From Drosophila miranda (Eukaryota > Arthropoda > Insecta > Diptera > Drosophilidae): DNA of 64,000 bases. Made by a program: the position numbers and the translations under genes. Position 1 is the first letter of the stretch. Each line of letters opens with the position of its first letter. Below the pieces are notes generated by a model. The model had not been told where the DNA came from. It did not search any database and saw only the letters and a program-made list of their open reading frames with translations. Positions 1 through 10,920 of this stretch are shown piece after piece. The DNA lies in contig NC_046674.1 of the NCBI RefSeq assembly GCF_003369915.1, positions 5,208,001 through 5,272,000 of the forward strand, in the 5' to 3' direction.

Positions 1-1493
1 CTCCTATTTCTGTTCCCTGGGTACGGCGAAAACTTAATGATCTGCGGCATATGTTGCGGGTCATCTAGGAGGGTGGACTTGGACTGGGAGTAGCTTGGGG
101 CTGGGGCAGGAAATTAAGTTTTTGTGCTGTTGTATTGCGTAAATGGCTTTTTAGTTCCCAAGGAAGTGAATTGCATAAATTTCACTCTATTTCTCCTTTC
201 TCCTCTCTGGTCGTTTATGGGGCAAATGCGCGTGTAAAAGCCATGAAATCGAAATCGAAACTACTAGCAAACAGAAATGATTGACGAAAACTGGCTTGGG
301 ACGGGGGGAGATTTTGGAAATGGTAACTGGAACAGAGCATAAATCTTCATTGGAGTTTTCGCATTTGGGCCAAAGTGAGAGGAGGAGAAGTCGTCGAGTC
401 ATGGCGGGTCCCACCTCCTTTTTTGGGTGCGAATCGAAACGTTCGCATTCCCCATCCATTTCCGTGCAAGCGCCACCGCTGAGGCGTAGAACAAAGGGCC
501 ATTATGTACAGGTGCTGCTCGTCCAAAAGTGCCAAAACAAAGCAGACAGACGCACTCACTCACACGCATACCGATACTCACGCACACCCCCGCATAAAGA
601 AACATACACAAACAGATACACACCCATACAGAGACAAGTACGGGGCGCAGACACATTGATTAATGAATTAATGAGGTAAACTTTGCACCTCAGTGACAGA
701 AAAGGCAACGGCAAAGCCAAAGGCAAAGCGGGTGGAGCTCCTGCTCCGGCTCCGGCTCCTGCTCCTGCTCCTGCTCCTGTTCAATGGCTGCTTCTAATGC
801 CCCCTCACGTTACGTGTAACGTTACGTTACGTTATTTTGGCCCCGTCTCTGATTTTGGTTTGCTAATGTATAGGTTCAAGAGGTCAGTGTGCGACAGCAG
901 GCAGCACTAGCAGCAGGAGAAGGCAGCAACAGCAGCTTGTCAGACCAGAAAAAACTTTGGCCGGGAGCACAAAAGTAGGCAATATAATCTGGGTGCAACG
1001 TGAAAGACTTGGCTGCGCATAGAGATGGAATAAGGAGCCAAGCGATCATCGGCTGCGTTTATCGATCGATATTTCGGAATAGAATGCGATTAATTGTACT
1101 TTGAATTGTATATTGATTATTTATTTGCTTTATTTTCCATTAATAACTCCATAATACTCCTCACATTTGCCAGTTATGATGACAGATAGTTTAATATTTC
1201 ATCCTATGCAATGCGTATGGAGCTCCCACCAGAGGAGCTGTGAAAACCCGTTTGTCATCAAGCTGTGGGCACAAATCGTGGCATTCCCAGCTCTGATTTA
1301 CATGAGCTGGCCCATTCCTCACGTGTCCATCTCCAGCCAAGGAGGGGAAGCCAGCGTGTGTGTAGCAAGTCGACGTCAATGCTGTTGCTGACACGTGATA
1401 AAACGCTGCCCCAGCACCCATCACTGCTGCTGCTGCTGGGGGCAGTGTGGTACGTTGTAGGTGAGCAAGAGCACAAGGCATTAACATTTACAT

Positions 1494-1530
1494 GGCACAC
1501 GCACACGCACACGCACACGCACACGCACAC
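1494..1530. repeat. CACACG microsatellite
   Basis: Six-base CACACG units in tandem, read directly. It is a simple repeat with no coding sense. Confidence 0.9.
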
Positions 1531-2510
1531 TCCAGGTGCCTGGCGAGTGGGGGAAAACAACAACCAAAACTTTGGCAATTCTTTTGTTGAAGAGTACGGG
1601 GCATTCATACCGTACATTCATTTATCCATCCATCCACAAGGTGGTAATGTGTGGTCCAGCGACGGGAAGAGACCGAGAGACGGAGAGCCGCCTCAAGGCA
1701 GCAACGGAAACTCTGTTACGGACGCCCTCAAATCCCCGCCCGGGGTCGGAGTCGGACGTTGCCATTAACGTTTCTATTGTGAGCTTTTAGCCTTAGCGAA
1801 ATAAATAAAGTTCGACAGTTGCGATGGACATCTTTAGACACCTAGCCACCCCTCCTCCGCACTGCTCTGAATAGGGAACACTGCGAGAAAAGATAGAGTT
1901 CTCCGATGGAGGATGGACGTTTAGGATCAAAATAGATTTTTGAGCTTGAATATAAAGAATATTTTAAAGATCTTTTGATCTGTGCAGATACCTGAAGATA
2001 GGTAACAGAAATGGAGCTCTGCAGAAGGAGTTCAGCATTTCTCGCAGTGTGGCAGACAGTTTTGCGGTTTTCAAATTTCGCCCAGACAGGCTGAGGACTC
2101 AGGCCAAAGCCAGAAACGAAGGGAGGCTGCTGCTGCAGGGAATGCTACCAACACCTACCAGTTGGTGCTACTGCTCAGCGTATTTATCTATTCATGCTCG
2201 CAAAAAGCAATTCGAACGCCGGACCCAGGCAGGACCTGCCCTGGCCTGGCCTGGCTTGGCCTGGGGGCTGAGAGGAGCAAACTTCAATGCAGCTAACGAT
2301 GTAGGGACAACAACAGGAACAGAACTGCAGATGGAGATGGAGCGGCGTTGCTGGCAATGGACTGCAGTGCAAGTTGATTCCGTGATTTTTGGGAGGAAAA
2401 GTTTTTCGGGGACTCGTCTCCGTTCACGTCCTCGCCCTCGCCATCGTCCTTGTTCTGGCTGCATTTTGAGCTTTTATTATGTTTTTGGTGAACGGATGAG
2501 GTGGATGCGA

Positions 2511-2561
2511 GGGGCTGGGGCTGGCGCTGGGGCTGGGGCTGGGGCTGGGGCTGGGGCTGGG
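2511..2561. repeat. GGGGCT minisatellite
   Basis: About eight tandem GGGGCT units, one of them GGCGCT. In one frame it reads as an Ala-Gly run, which I treat as an artefact. Confidence 0.85.
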
Positions 2562-4286
2562 CCGGGCCTCTCCGCCTCGTGTTAGTTCAAAGTTGAAGTT
2601 GCAGCAAAAGTTTGGGGCGAGAAAAAGACGAAAAACGAAGAAAAGTGTAGACTTTTTAGTGTTTTACACAAAAGCGCCGGCATAGACATGAAAGGAAAGG
2701 TCGGGTGCCGGGGGTCGGGGATCGAGGATCGGGGGTGGGTCCGGGCTCCGTCTCTATAGTACTATGTGTGTTTTAGTGTCTTTGTCTGTGTCGGGGATCG
2801 GGTTCCTGGACGAATGGTTAGACGGTTGACTGGCTACAAACAAACAGATAGATGGAGAAACAGACAGACACACAGATGGGGAATGGAATGAATCGAGTTG
2901 GGGAAGCGTTTGCAACATGCATTAGATTGGCAGTTGGGGATTTACTTGTAAAATGCAAATGCAATGAATGTACAATTTAGAAATTTTTACACCAAAAAAT
3001 ACTAGACTCCATGGAACCAGTGGTGGGACAGCAGTAGGAGGAACAGAGGCCATCAGGGGAAGCAATTTGGGAAGAGTTTGCAGTGGCAGTGGCAGTGGCA
3101 ATGGCAGTGGCAGCCACTGTTTGAGGTTATGTTCAGCTCACTTCCATTGAGCTGCACAGCAGATTGAGGCACATCCTTCTGTGTGGCACTGTCTGCTTCT
3201 GGTGGGGGTTCATTTGAAATGCAAGCCGTTGTTTTGTCTGAATGACTCGTAATCTATGCTAATGAAATTGTTTTTGGTTTCGGGTTTTTAAAACGAAAAT
3301 TTCACCCCAACAACAAGCTCACAAAAACTTTTCGCATAACAGCAACAGCAACACAAAAACACCAAGGGAGGGAGAAGGGGAAGGGGTAGGGTTGGTGAAA
3401 AGGGTGCCAAGACAAATAAACAAATTGTGTTTGGGCCAAATTGAAAAGCAAGTGTTATGTACTTGAAGATAATACGAGTGCCCATGCCACGTGCTTTCCC
3501 GAGGATTTTGATGGGGAATCCCCGAATGAATCTTCTTATCGATATCGTCAATCCACATGTGTTTCCTGCGATCGATAGAGTCTACAGTTTTCCTCGAGAC
3601 ACCATAATCATGTCAGAGCTCCTAAATGGTAAAGTGTACCGAGTTCCTTAATTAACTCAAAGTATCGATGGGTGCATCACTTGTTAAGGACTCACATTCT
3701 GCAATCGATATTCCCCAAGAACAGTTACCAGATGAGCGGATAAGTTTTAGCTTTTGGGCCTTAAGTCTGGGCAGTATTCCTTGAAATAAATGCCCGAACA
3801 TATTTTAATGTTGTTATGGCCGACGGGAGACTTTTATTGCAACCGCAGACAGGCAGCCAGCTTACATGCCATTCGTTTGCATAGGGAACCAGAGACAGAT
3901 AGAGACAGATAGAGAGTAAGAGGAAGAGACGAGCCGCAGCTGTAACTCAGACTGCAGTTCCAGCTATAAAATGTACAGTCACACACACAGGCTACCATGC
4001 ATATTTGGGTGTAATACTCGCTCGTATATTAAGGAATTCATCAAAATCGCCAAGGCAACTCGCATTTTCATCAGATATTTGGAGAAAACTTGTTACAACA
4101 ACACCTAGTACATCGGCATCCCCAGCCCTTGAGTGGTCTACCAGCCACTTTCCGACCCAATACTGTGCCTTCAAGTTCGCCCTAACTTTACCCTCCAGCC
4201 CTAGGACTTGCCGGGACAGCCCCAGCCAGCCAGGAGGACGAGCGTCGCATGTGGCGTTGTTGATTACATTGTAGTGGCTGTGGCAG

Positions 4287-4297
4287 AGACGTTGCTG

Positions 4298-4330
<33 letters not shown>

Positions 4331-4335
4331 TTGGA
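4287..4335. repeat. CTG/TTG triplet repeat
   Basis: A run of CTG with scattered TTG triplets in non-coding sequence. It makes a false poly-Leu frame on plus and a poly-Ala frame on minus. Confidence 0.85.
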
Positions 4336-5168
4336 TGTTGTGTTGTCTGCGGCATTATTACAGTTGTTATTGTCGTTGCTCTCTCTGCTTCAACGCCAGC
4401 GGCTCTGGCTCTGGCTCCAGCTTCGGCTTTGGCTTCGGCTGCTCCTCCTGGCCACAATATAAAGAATTTGTAAAAGTTTTTAAAAAATTTCTGCGCACTT
4501 GACGATGACGGCGACGACTTCCGCTGCAATGTGTCTGGTGTTGATGCTTTTATTTATATGCTGCCGTTGCGCCCTTTGCTTCCATAACTTTTTCCCGCTC
4601 TCCGGTGCAGCGTCAATAGTTATTCTTCCGACCAGCCAGCAGTCAGCAGCCAGCAGCCGCAGGCCGGATGTGAGGTACACGAATTCCTGCCTTTCAACTT
4701 AGATATTACGCCCCGGGGGCCCCCCGACGTTTGAGAGGGAGAGATGAGATGGCAGGGTAAGTTCTAGGACTCTTGGCCTGTCGCATCGTAACATTACAGT
4801 GATTACACTCTGTAAAAGTTACGGTTTTATTGTAAGCTCCCCATGCCCGTGCCCGTGCCCGTCCCTGTCCCTGTCCCCAGCTGATGCTGTGTGTTGGTTG
4901 CCTTCGAACTTTGAGAATTTCCACGGCAAAACTTGCTGGAAAACTTCCAATTCACAGCCAACAAAACACGGACACGGACACGGACTAACTATCCACCTGC
5001 ATTAGCAAATCAAGCACTGCACGTAATGAATCAGTCACAGCGATTAACTTTAACAACCGTATAGCGGATAGGCAGAAAAGGCACTGGAAATGGCAAATGG
5101 GTGGAACAAAAATCTCAAAACAGAGCCCCATAACGTTTTGCCAAAGCGATATGCTCTCGAAAAAAATA

Positions 5169-5176
5169 TATAAAAG
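5169..5176 (+). promoter_or_regulatory. TATA box of an orphan promoter
   Basis: A clean TATAAAAG lies in otherwise gene-free sequence. If used, transcription would begin near 5199. The nearest downstream open frame starts at 5304. Confidence 0.4.
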
Positions 5177-5303
5177 AGCACACCCGATCTATCGCTGATC
5201 CGAACAATTTCATCTTCGCTAGTGTTCTGACGAAATCGAAAACATAAAGCCACGTTGGGCAGCTTTTTTAAATGATGGGGGTAAATGATGCGACCCGCAA
5301 TGT

Positions 5304-5597
5304 ATGTGGTTTTTCCAATTCTTATGCAATCTCTTTAGCAGCATTCGCTTGTGCATCTCGATTCGAGCATCAATGTGTCGCGATATCACAATGGGAGAAA
5401 GGAACAAATTTGAAATTAAACAAAACGCCATAAGGGACTTTGTTCAGGCGTTAGAGCTTGAGACAGAGTATGTAGAGCATACTTGTAGCATACGGCAAAA
5501 GAAACTTTGTCAGCCGATCATCGACCAAGTGATCAGCGAAAAACAAAGTGCTAACAAGGAAAGCAAACAATGGGTCATTGCTTGGGCTATCTTTTGA
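5304..5597 (+). CDS. Possible small uncharacterised gene (97 aa)
   Basis: I do not recognise this. An ATG-started 97-residue frame lies about 130 bp downstream of a good TATA box. Its first 22 residues are hydrophobic and could be a signal sequence, although arginines interrupt it. The rest is charged and helical in character, with few simple repeats, unlike the other non-coding frames nearby. A second ATG at 5373 would give 74 residues. A splice-acceptor-like site (TCTTTAG) at 5332-5338 lies inside the frame, so the true transcript may differ. Chance remains a serious alternative. Confidence 0.22.
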   Translation: MWFFQFLCNLFSSIRLCISIRASMCRDITMGERNKFEIKQNAIRDFVQALELETEYVEHTCSIRQKKLCQPIIDQVISEKQSANKESKQWVIAWAIF

Positions 5598-6042
5598 GCA
5601 AAAACAGAATCGAATGTGGGTTTTTCGTCCCACTTTGCCTGGTGTGTCCGTACAAAATATTGTATTATCGATAAATCGATAGAATAGTCTTTAGGCAGCC
5701 ACTGTTAAATATGTTTTTGATTTTTATTAGTAAAAATATAGTTATGTTTTGTATATTTAAGTGTATGGTTTGTATAATTTTAATTAACAAATATTGCAGA
5801 AAATTTCATCTACTAAATTATGAATTATGTTACGTATGCATCATACAGTACAATACAGTTATACAATTGTTTGTTTCGTTGTCCATGCGTGTGTTTATGT
5901 GTTGTGTGTGTGGCTTACAATTTACGAACAATTCAACAAATTACGATTTACGAGCAACAAAACAACTTTTCACCGCAAAAGTTACAAAACATACATTAAT
6001 GTACATATGTACGGGTTTACGTCTTTGCATCGAGTATGTGAT
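5598..6042. other. 3' flank of Rich, AT-rich
   Basis: AT-rich sequence downstream of the Rich stop codon, probably holding its 3' UTR. A DRE-type TATCGATA occurs at 5666-5673. I see no gene. Confidence 0.5.
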
Positions 6043-9000
6043 TTACATTAGGCGGCAGCCTTCCCGATCCCGACTGTTCTGCCGGAGCAGCCGCTGCTGC
6101 GTGGGCGTGGACTGGGCAGAGCCGCCGGATGTTGGACCTGCATTGCCGTTGGACTCGAGGCTGGCATGCCGCGTCAGGCGCTGGTGTGCCGGCATCAAGT
6201 CCATCTTCCACTGATTTCCATTCGCCTGCTGCAATTTTGGCACAAAGTCGCTTTCGTCGTTATCTAGCACGGCCGCGGAGTCAGCCGTCAAATCATTTCC
6301 GGCGCTGGCGTCATGGCTGGAAGAGGAGGAAGCATCCCCCAGCGACTGGATGTACTGTTCGAGCAGATAGATGTGTGGCTGCAGCGTCATCACGAAGCCT
6401 CGATAGAGCGAGCCGTTGTGCTCGAAGGTCCATTGGCTGAGCTGCTTCAGAGCCGCCTCCGTTCGCTTGCAGGAGTTTACCGACTCGCTGCGTATGATTA
6501 CATTCACTATCCGGGAGATTGAGGCGGCATCCTGCAGCAGTATGGACAGCACCAGGGCGTAGTCCGTGCAGTTGGCCTCGATGAACAGCTGGAGCAGGTA
6601 CCGCAGTTTGATAGACAGCTTTTCGGGCAGCGGATCGGCCAGTAGGTCTTCCTCGGAAGCCGGCAGAGAGTACAGTCTGCGGTAGCGGAAGTTGTCGAAG
6701 GATAACTGCGAGCTGGACCGAGCTTTCAAGATGGGCAGCGAGCTGTGCTGCAGCTCCTCCTCTTCCTTAATGCTGGGCTGCAGCTGGGGCGACTGCGTTG
6801 CTGCTCCATTGGGCGTGGCCAGGCTGAAGTAGCCCGACTCGGAGGTCTGCGATGAACCCCCGCCCGCCTGCCGGAGGGTTCCCCTTAGCTGGGCAAATTC
6901 ATCCTTGCCCGAAGGTGGAAACGGACTGGGCAGCTGTAGTTCTTCGTGGAGAGCCTGCAGAGCGCAAGCGAAATCGTCCAGCTTGGCTGTCCGCTCTGCC
7001 TCTTGCGATAGCCAGGTGACCAAATGGAAATCCAGATATGCGCACATATAGCCCAGATCCATGAGCTTGTAGTTCTGGAGCAACTGTCTGGCATGTCGCT
7101 GCAGGATCAGGTCAATGCAGAACGTTTCCCGTTGCTTCGTGGATCGCCGACGCACGACCGAAGGCGCCCCCGAGCTGCTCGTCTCGCCGATGGGTGTTAC
7201 CGCCATTCCGCCCCCAGAGCCAGCCGCCTGCTTGTCCTTGGGCAGGTTACTGGTCACTGTGGTGGAGAAACTCCGCTCCCTGGCAATCGGGCCCAGTACC
7301 ATGTTAAAGGCATCTGCATTCTGATTGACCTGCTGCTGGGTGTTCACCTGCGGCGGTGGTGCAATCTTCACGTTGACAACCATCGAGGAGCGCGGCGAAT
7401 CGATCTCGTTCGGATCGATGGCCTTAAGGAAGCGAATCAGATCCTTGGCCAGCTCCCACTTTCTCTGCTGCAGGGCAATGTCCAGCAGCATTGTGGCATA
7501 CTGCTTGCTGACCACCGACGGCTCCAGGTTCTGCAGGATGATCAGGTAGCTGGCCGCAGTGTCCAGCTGTTCCGACTGCAGACAGAGCTGGAAGAGTTCC
7601 TTAGGCTTGCCCGCCATTGAGAAGAGATAGGGCCACAGGGCAATCTCCGTCTTCCTGGCACACTGGACAATGGTCTCCAGATAGACGGGGAACTCGCGGA
7701 TAAAGTCGAGAATGCTTGGTAACTGAGCGTCTGGTATGGGTTGCTTGCTGGTTGCCTCCTCCTCGAGAACTTCGTGCAGCAGCAGCTCCAGGGCGTGTGG
7801 GAAATAAGGCAAAGCGCGGCACGATTGAGCTATCTCCCACGCAGAGTATCCCAGATTCCGTTTGATCAGCTGTCGTAACACCTTGTGCAGGTAGATCTGT
7901 GACTTGCGCTCCATCAGGGCGAACGGCACTGAGAAATGAGACGCCGACTCGTTGGTGTACAGAGTGCTCTCGTTCTCCACACCCAGCACAATCACGTTGT
8001 CGAACAGGATCACCAGCGGATACACTTTGAGGGGGAAACTCAGCATGATCCTCTTCGACATGAAGCTGTGCAGTCGCTGGGCACCGCCCTGCTCTCTTCT
8101 CTCCCGACCAGGCGGCAGAATGGGCAGCCACACGCGCATTCCATGCGCTCCCGAGTACAGCCAGAGGCAATCCCTCATCGCACACCGCTCCAGGGTGTGG
8201 GAGAGCCAGAAGCACTCGACGCAGCTGGCCAGGCAGGTGGCCAGGAGCGTGTTGGGCACATTTTCGTTGGCATCGCGTTGTATCATCAGGATGCGGCCGC
8301 AGACATTCACGATTATCGTCTCGGCCTGGTCCTGCTGCTGTCCCTGGGGCTTCAGTTCGTTCTTGAGGTTGGTCACCGTCAGGCTCACAATGCAGGCCGG
8401 GTGGATGCAGATGCTCTTCACATCTAGCTCATACGCACACTCGATGTCTATGGCGTAGGCCGACTTTTTGGACATGTGGAATAGGCTTACGATGCCGTCT
8501 GCTGTGAGCACGATCAGCTGGTTGCGGAAGACATTAAGACTGATGACAGGCGCCCGCACCTGCAGCTTGTGGCCAAACTGATTGTCCAGCTTGCATTCAG
8601 CAGGATAGCAGCGCAGCTCGTCGGTTCTGTCCAGCAGGGAGTAGCAGCCCATCACAATGAAGCCGTGCCACCACAGGAGCCCGCCAGACACCACAAAGTC
8701 CTTTTCCTGCGACTCGTTGCCAAACAGTTTCCACTTCCTGGTCATGAGGGAATAGTGGGCCAGCCCCGTGCGCCCAGCCACGGCCAAGTGAAGACCGTCC
8801 TTGTCTATCGCAGCATACCGGATGGGCCAATTGGTGGATGCATAGTTCAGGGGCAGCTGCAGCAGGGTCCAGTACTTGCTCTCGGTCAGGATGCTTCCTG
8901 TGTTCAAGCTATGCTTGAGCTCCAGGCAATCGTCCTCCGGCTGATCGGCTCCTCCGCTCGAGGGAAATGTAAACTTGTTGCCGCCATAGGTTTCTTCCAG

Positions 9001-10296
9001 ATTGTTGCCCTGATTGATGTACAGGCAGTCATCGCCCTGCAGAAGGATGTGCGGATTGGCAGTCATGCAGGGATTCATGCTGAGCGCACTTTTCACAAAC
9101 TGCAGCTGCAGAACGTTGTTGGCCTGGTTCTCCGCCTCTTTCATGAGCATGAACAACTGATAGCCCTCCGTGGACCATTCCAGGCGCCGTAGCTTGAGGG
9201 GATTCTGTTTCAGTAGATCGACATTGAGGCCAAAGTCCCAGCTTAGCGTGGACATCAGCAGGGCGCCGAAGGTGCTCCAGAGCGACAATCCTCCATTGGC
9301 CCAGCTCACAGCCAAAACACAACCATCGGGACTCCACTTGAGTTCATTCACAGCGCCCAAGCTTCCAGGAAGCACGTTTTCTGTGAGGGTCAGCCGGTGA
9401 GAAAACTCTAACCCTCCGGTGGCATCGTCAATCGCATAGACATTGACCGCCGAGCTTTCCTGGCCGTAGGCCAGCAGTCGGAACTTGTGATTCACGCTGC
9501 AGATACTCGCATCCTCGACGTCCTGCACCCAAAAGCCGTGCATGTGATCCGTCTCGAACTTTAGGTGATTGGCTATCAGAAAGGCGGCACGTCGGTCGCT
9601 GAAAACGGCCGCACAGCCTCCAATGAACGGTGAGTATTCCAAGGAGGCCACAAACGAGTCATTGCCCAGAGGAGGGAAGTTCTTGGCCGGCGCTTGCTGT
9701 TGCTGAACGTAGAAAGGAATGTCGCGCAGCTTGATGGAGGCCAGGGCAGGCAGCTCCTGTTCGTTCTCAGCCAACTCCAGTTGGGTCCACTGCAGACGCA
9801 GAAGCTCACACGATTGGGTGGCCAGCAGCAACTCGCTCAGGCTGATACAGCAGACGGTTGTGATGACAGATCCCAGGGTGACGCTGCACAATTCCCTCAG
9901 GCTCAGCCGGGGTATGTTCTCCTTTATGAACAGCTCCGCAGAGTCCCTCTTGAGGCTGGCCGCTGGGGGATCCACCTGCATCAGTATGCCACTGCCATTG
10001 GCATCGAAGTCCAGCTGATAGAGCAGCAAGGCTCCCTCGCTGGTGAGCAGAGCCAGCTGCCTAGAGTCTGGTTTCCAGACAATCAAGAGGTTCGTCCCAA
10101 ACTGCTTCAGGGACTCCTCCGTCCTGCGAAAGTAGGCAATGGGTATCAGGGGATTCGCATACCAGATTCCAAGAAAATCATCGCCCACGGCGGCAACGAG
10201 TATTTTGACGGCATCACAGCAGATGTGACGTATATTGGCACTCTCTCCGGGCAGTGCCAGACTAACCCGCTTGGGCCAGCCTACTGGAAAGTACAT
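6043..10296 (-). CDS. Rich: Rich, RIC1 homologue, Rab6 GEF subunit
   Basis: A single uninterrupted frame of 1417 residues, matching RIC1 family length. Ric1 pairs with Rgp1 to form the exchange factor that activates Rab6 at the Golgi. In Drosophila, Rich acts with Rab6 in N-cadherin trafficking and photoreceptor targeting (established knowledge). In the sequence, the N-terminal half has WD40-like propeller repeats; examples are the stretches around residues 70-90 ([11 protein letters not shown]) and 330-345 ([14 protein letters not shown]). A helical RIC1-domain signature with [12 protein letters not shown] lies near residues 790-840. The C-terminal 400 residues are partly low-complexity, Ser-rich and Gly-rich, with possible phosphorylation sites such as RSFSTT. 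The start ATG (10296) opens a well-formed [11 protein letters not shown]-terminus, as in other insect RIC1 proteins. No intron is needed. It is divergent from Ddx1, with about 625 bp between the start codons. Confidence 0.93.
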   Translation of the reverse strand: MYFPVGWPKRVSLALPGESANIRHICCDAVKILVAAVGDDFLGIWYANPLIPIAYFRRTEESLKQFGTNLLIVWKPDSRQLALLTSEGALLLYQLDFDANGSGILMQVDPPAASLKRDSAELFIKENIPRLSLRELCSVTLGSVITTVCCISLSELLLATQSCELLRLQWTQLELAENEQELPALASIKLRDIPFYVQQQQAPAKNFPPLGNDSFVASLEYSPFIGGCAAVFSDRRAAFLIANHLKFETDHMHGFWVQDVEDASICSVNHKFRLLAYGQESSAVNVYAIDDATGGLEFSHRLTLTENVLPGSLGAVNELKWSPDGCVLAVSWANGGLSLWSTFGALLMSTLSWDFGLNVDLLKQNPLKLRRLEWSTEGYQLFMLMKEAENQANNVLQLQFVKSALSMNPCMTANPHILLQGDDCLYINQGNNLEETYGGNKFTFPSSGGADQPEDDCLELKHSLNTGSILTESKYWTLLQLPLNYASTNWPIRYAAIDKDGLHLAVAGRTGLAHYSLMTRKWKLFGNESQEKDFVVSGGLLWWHGFIVMGCYSLLDRTDELRCYPAECKLDNQFGHKLQVRAPVISLNVFRNQLIVLTADGIVSLFHMSKKSAYAIDIECAYELDVKSICIHPACIVSLTVTNLKNELKPQGQQQDQAETIIVNVCGRILMIQRDANENVPNTLLATCLASCVECFWLSHTLERCAMRDCLWLYSGAHGMRVWLPILPPGRERREQGGAQRLHSFMSKRIMLSFPLKVYPLVILFDNVIVLGVENESTLYTNESASHFSVPFALMERKSQIYLHKVLRQLIKRNLGYSAWEIAQSCRALPYFPHALELLLHEVLEEEATSKQPIPDAQLPSILDFIREFPVYLETIVQCARKTEIALWPYLFSMAGKPKELFQLCLQSEQLDTAASYLIILQNLEPSVVSKQYATMLLDIALQQRKWELAKDLIRFLKAIDPNEIDSPRSSMVVNVKIAPPPQVNTQQQVNQNADAFNMVLGPIARERSFSTTVTSNLPKDKQAAGSGGGMAVTPIGETSSSGAPSVVRRRSTKQRETFCIDLILQRHARQLLQNYKLMDLGYMCAYLDFHLVTWLSQEAERTAKLDDFACALQALHEELQLPSPFPPSGKDEFAQLRGTLRQAGGGSSQTSESGYFSLATPNGAATQSPQLQPSIKEEEELQHSSLPILKARSSSQLSFDNFRYRRLYSLPASEEDLLADPLPEKLSIKLRYLLQLFIEANCTDYALVLSILLQDAASISRIVNVIIRSESVNSCKRTEAALKQLSQWTFEHNGSLYRGFVMTLQPHIYLLEQYIQSLGDASSSSSHDASAGNDLTADSAAVLDNDESDFVPKLQQANGNQWKMDLMPAHQRLTRHASLESNGNAGPTSGGSAQSTPTQQRLLRQNSRDREGCRLM

Positions 10297-10920
10297 CCTC
10301 CGAGTAAAAAGTTACTACATGCAGGAGAACAGAACAGGTCCGGGCGTTAGCAATCTTGAATACATGGTTCAACTGATTTGTACTTGCGGCAAGTTGTGTC
10401 TGCATTTACATTTTATCTTATACGACCAATTTTACATGTCTTATCTCGACTAATTAGCACTTTTACAAAGCATTCCTACAATACAACAAAAAAAATCTCT
10501 GCGATTTACGCGTATACAAATATGAGTGCTGGCAAACATCTCCAAATCACAGCTGTTTGTCAAGCCTCTGTTTTGCAGCACTGATTCAGAACCATCATAA
10601 GCTAGTTCATGAGTGAACCTCGGTTCATGGTGTTTCCTTTCGAACGTAATCTTGGCCTAAAGAAATGTTATGATTGCATTTTATGATCAAGGAGCACTCG
10701 AAGGACGAAGAAAGGCAGGATATCAAAGCAAGAATAACAAAACCGGATGTCGACTCTAATACTGATATTTTCAAAATAAAGGTACATATGTTGCCGCCGA
10801 ACTCGTATCATTTATAGCGAACAAATACCGATAGATAAATATATCGATATAGGTATATATCGCTAAAAATAAAATTAACCAGCCGGCTTTTTTACACAAA
10901 AAATATAAATAAAGTACAAT
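10297..10920. other. Divergent Rich/Ddx1 intergenic promoter region
   Basis: About 620 bp between two divergently transcribed housekeeping-type genes. It holds 5' UTRs and promoters for both. There is a perfect DRE at 10842-10849 and several GATA-like and ATCGAT-like sites. I see no additional gene. Confidence 0.6.
10842..10849. promoter_or_regulatory. DRE (TATCGATA) upstream of Ddx1
   Basis: A perfect palindromic TATCGATA lies 72 bp before the Ddx1 start codon. This is the DREF/BEAF-32 site typical of Drosophila housekeeping promoters. No TATA box is obvious. Confidence 0.7.

Larger units (their letters stand above)
1..5168. other. Non-coding stretch, rich in simple repeats
   Basis: I see no convincing gene here. 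All reading frames are short and are driven by low-complexity sequence. It holds a run of tandem GCTCCT/GGCTCC units near 737-780, TAACGT repeats near 812-832, a CACACG array (1494-1530), a GGGGCT array (about 2511-2561), a GGCAGT array (about 3080-3116) and a CTG run (about 4287-4335). A cluster of ATCGAT-type sites lies at 3537-3712. The stretch could be intergenic or a long intron of a gene starting outside the window. Confidence 0.6.

Noticed and set aside
4188-4529. Ala-rich minus frame and Leu-rich plus frame
   Set aside because: Both are products of the CTG repeat and neighbouring GGCTCT repeats.
5711-6214. 167-codon plus frame at the 3' end of Rich
   Set aside because: The first half is AT-rich 3' UTR and the second half is antisense to the Rich C-terminus. 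It has no protein-like features.
7024-7620. Long plus-strand frame of 198 codons opposite Rich
   Set aside because: It is the mirror of a GC-rich coding exon. It has no domain, no promoter, and the real protein is on the minus strand.
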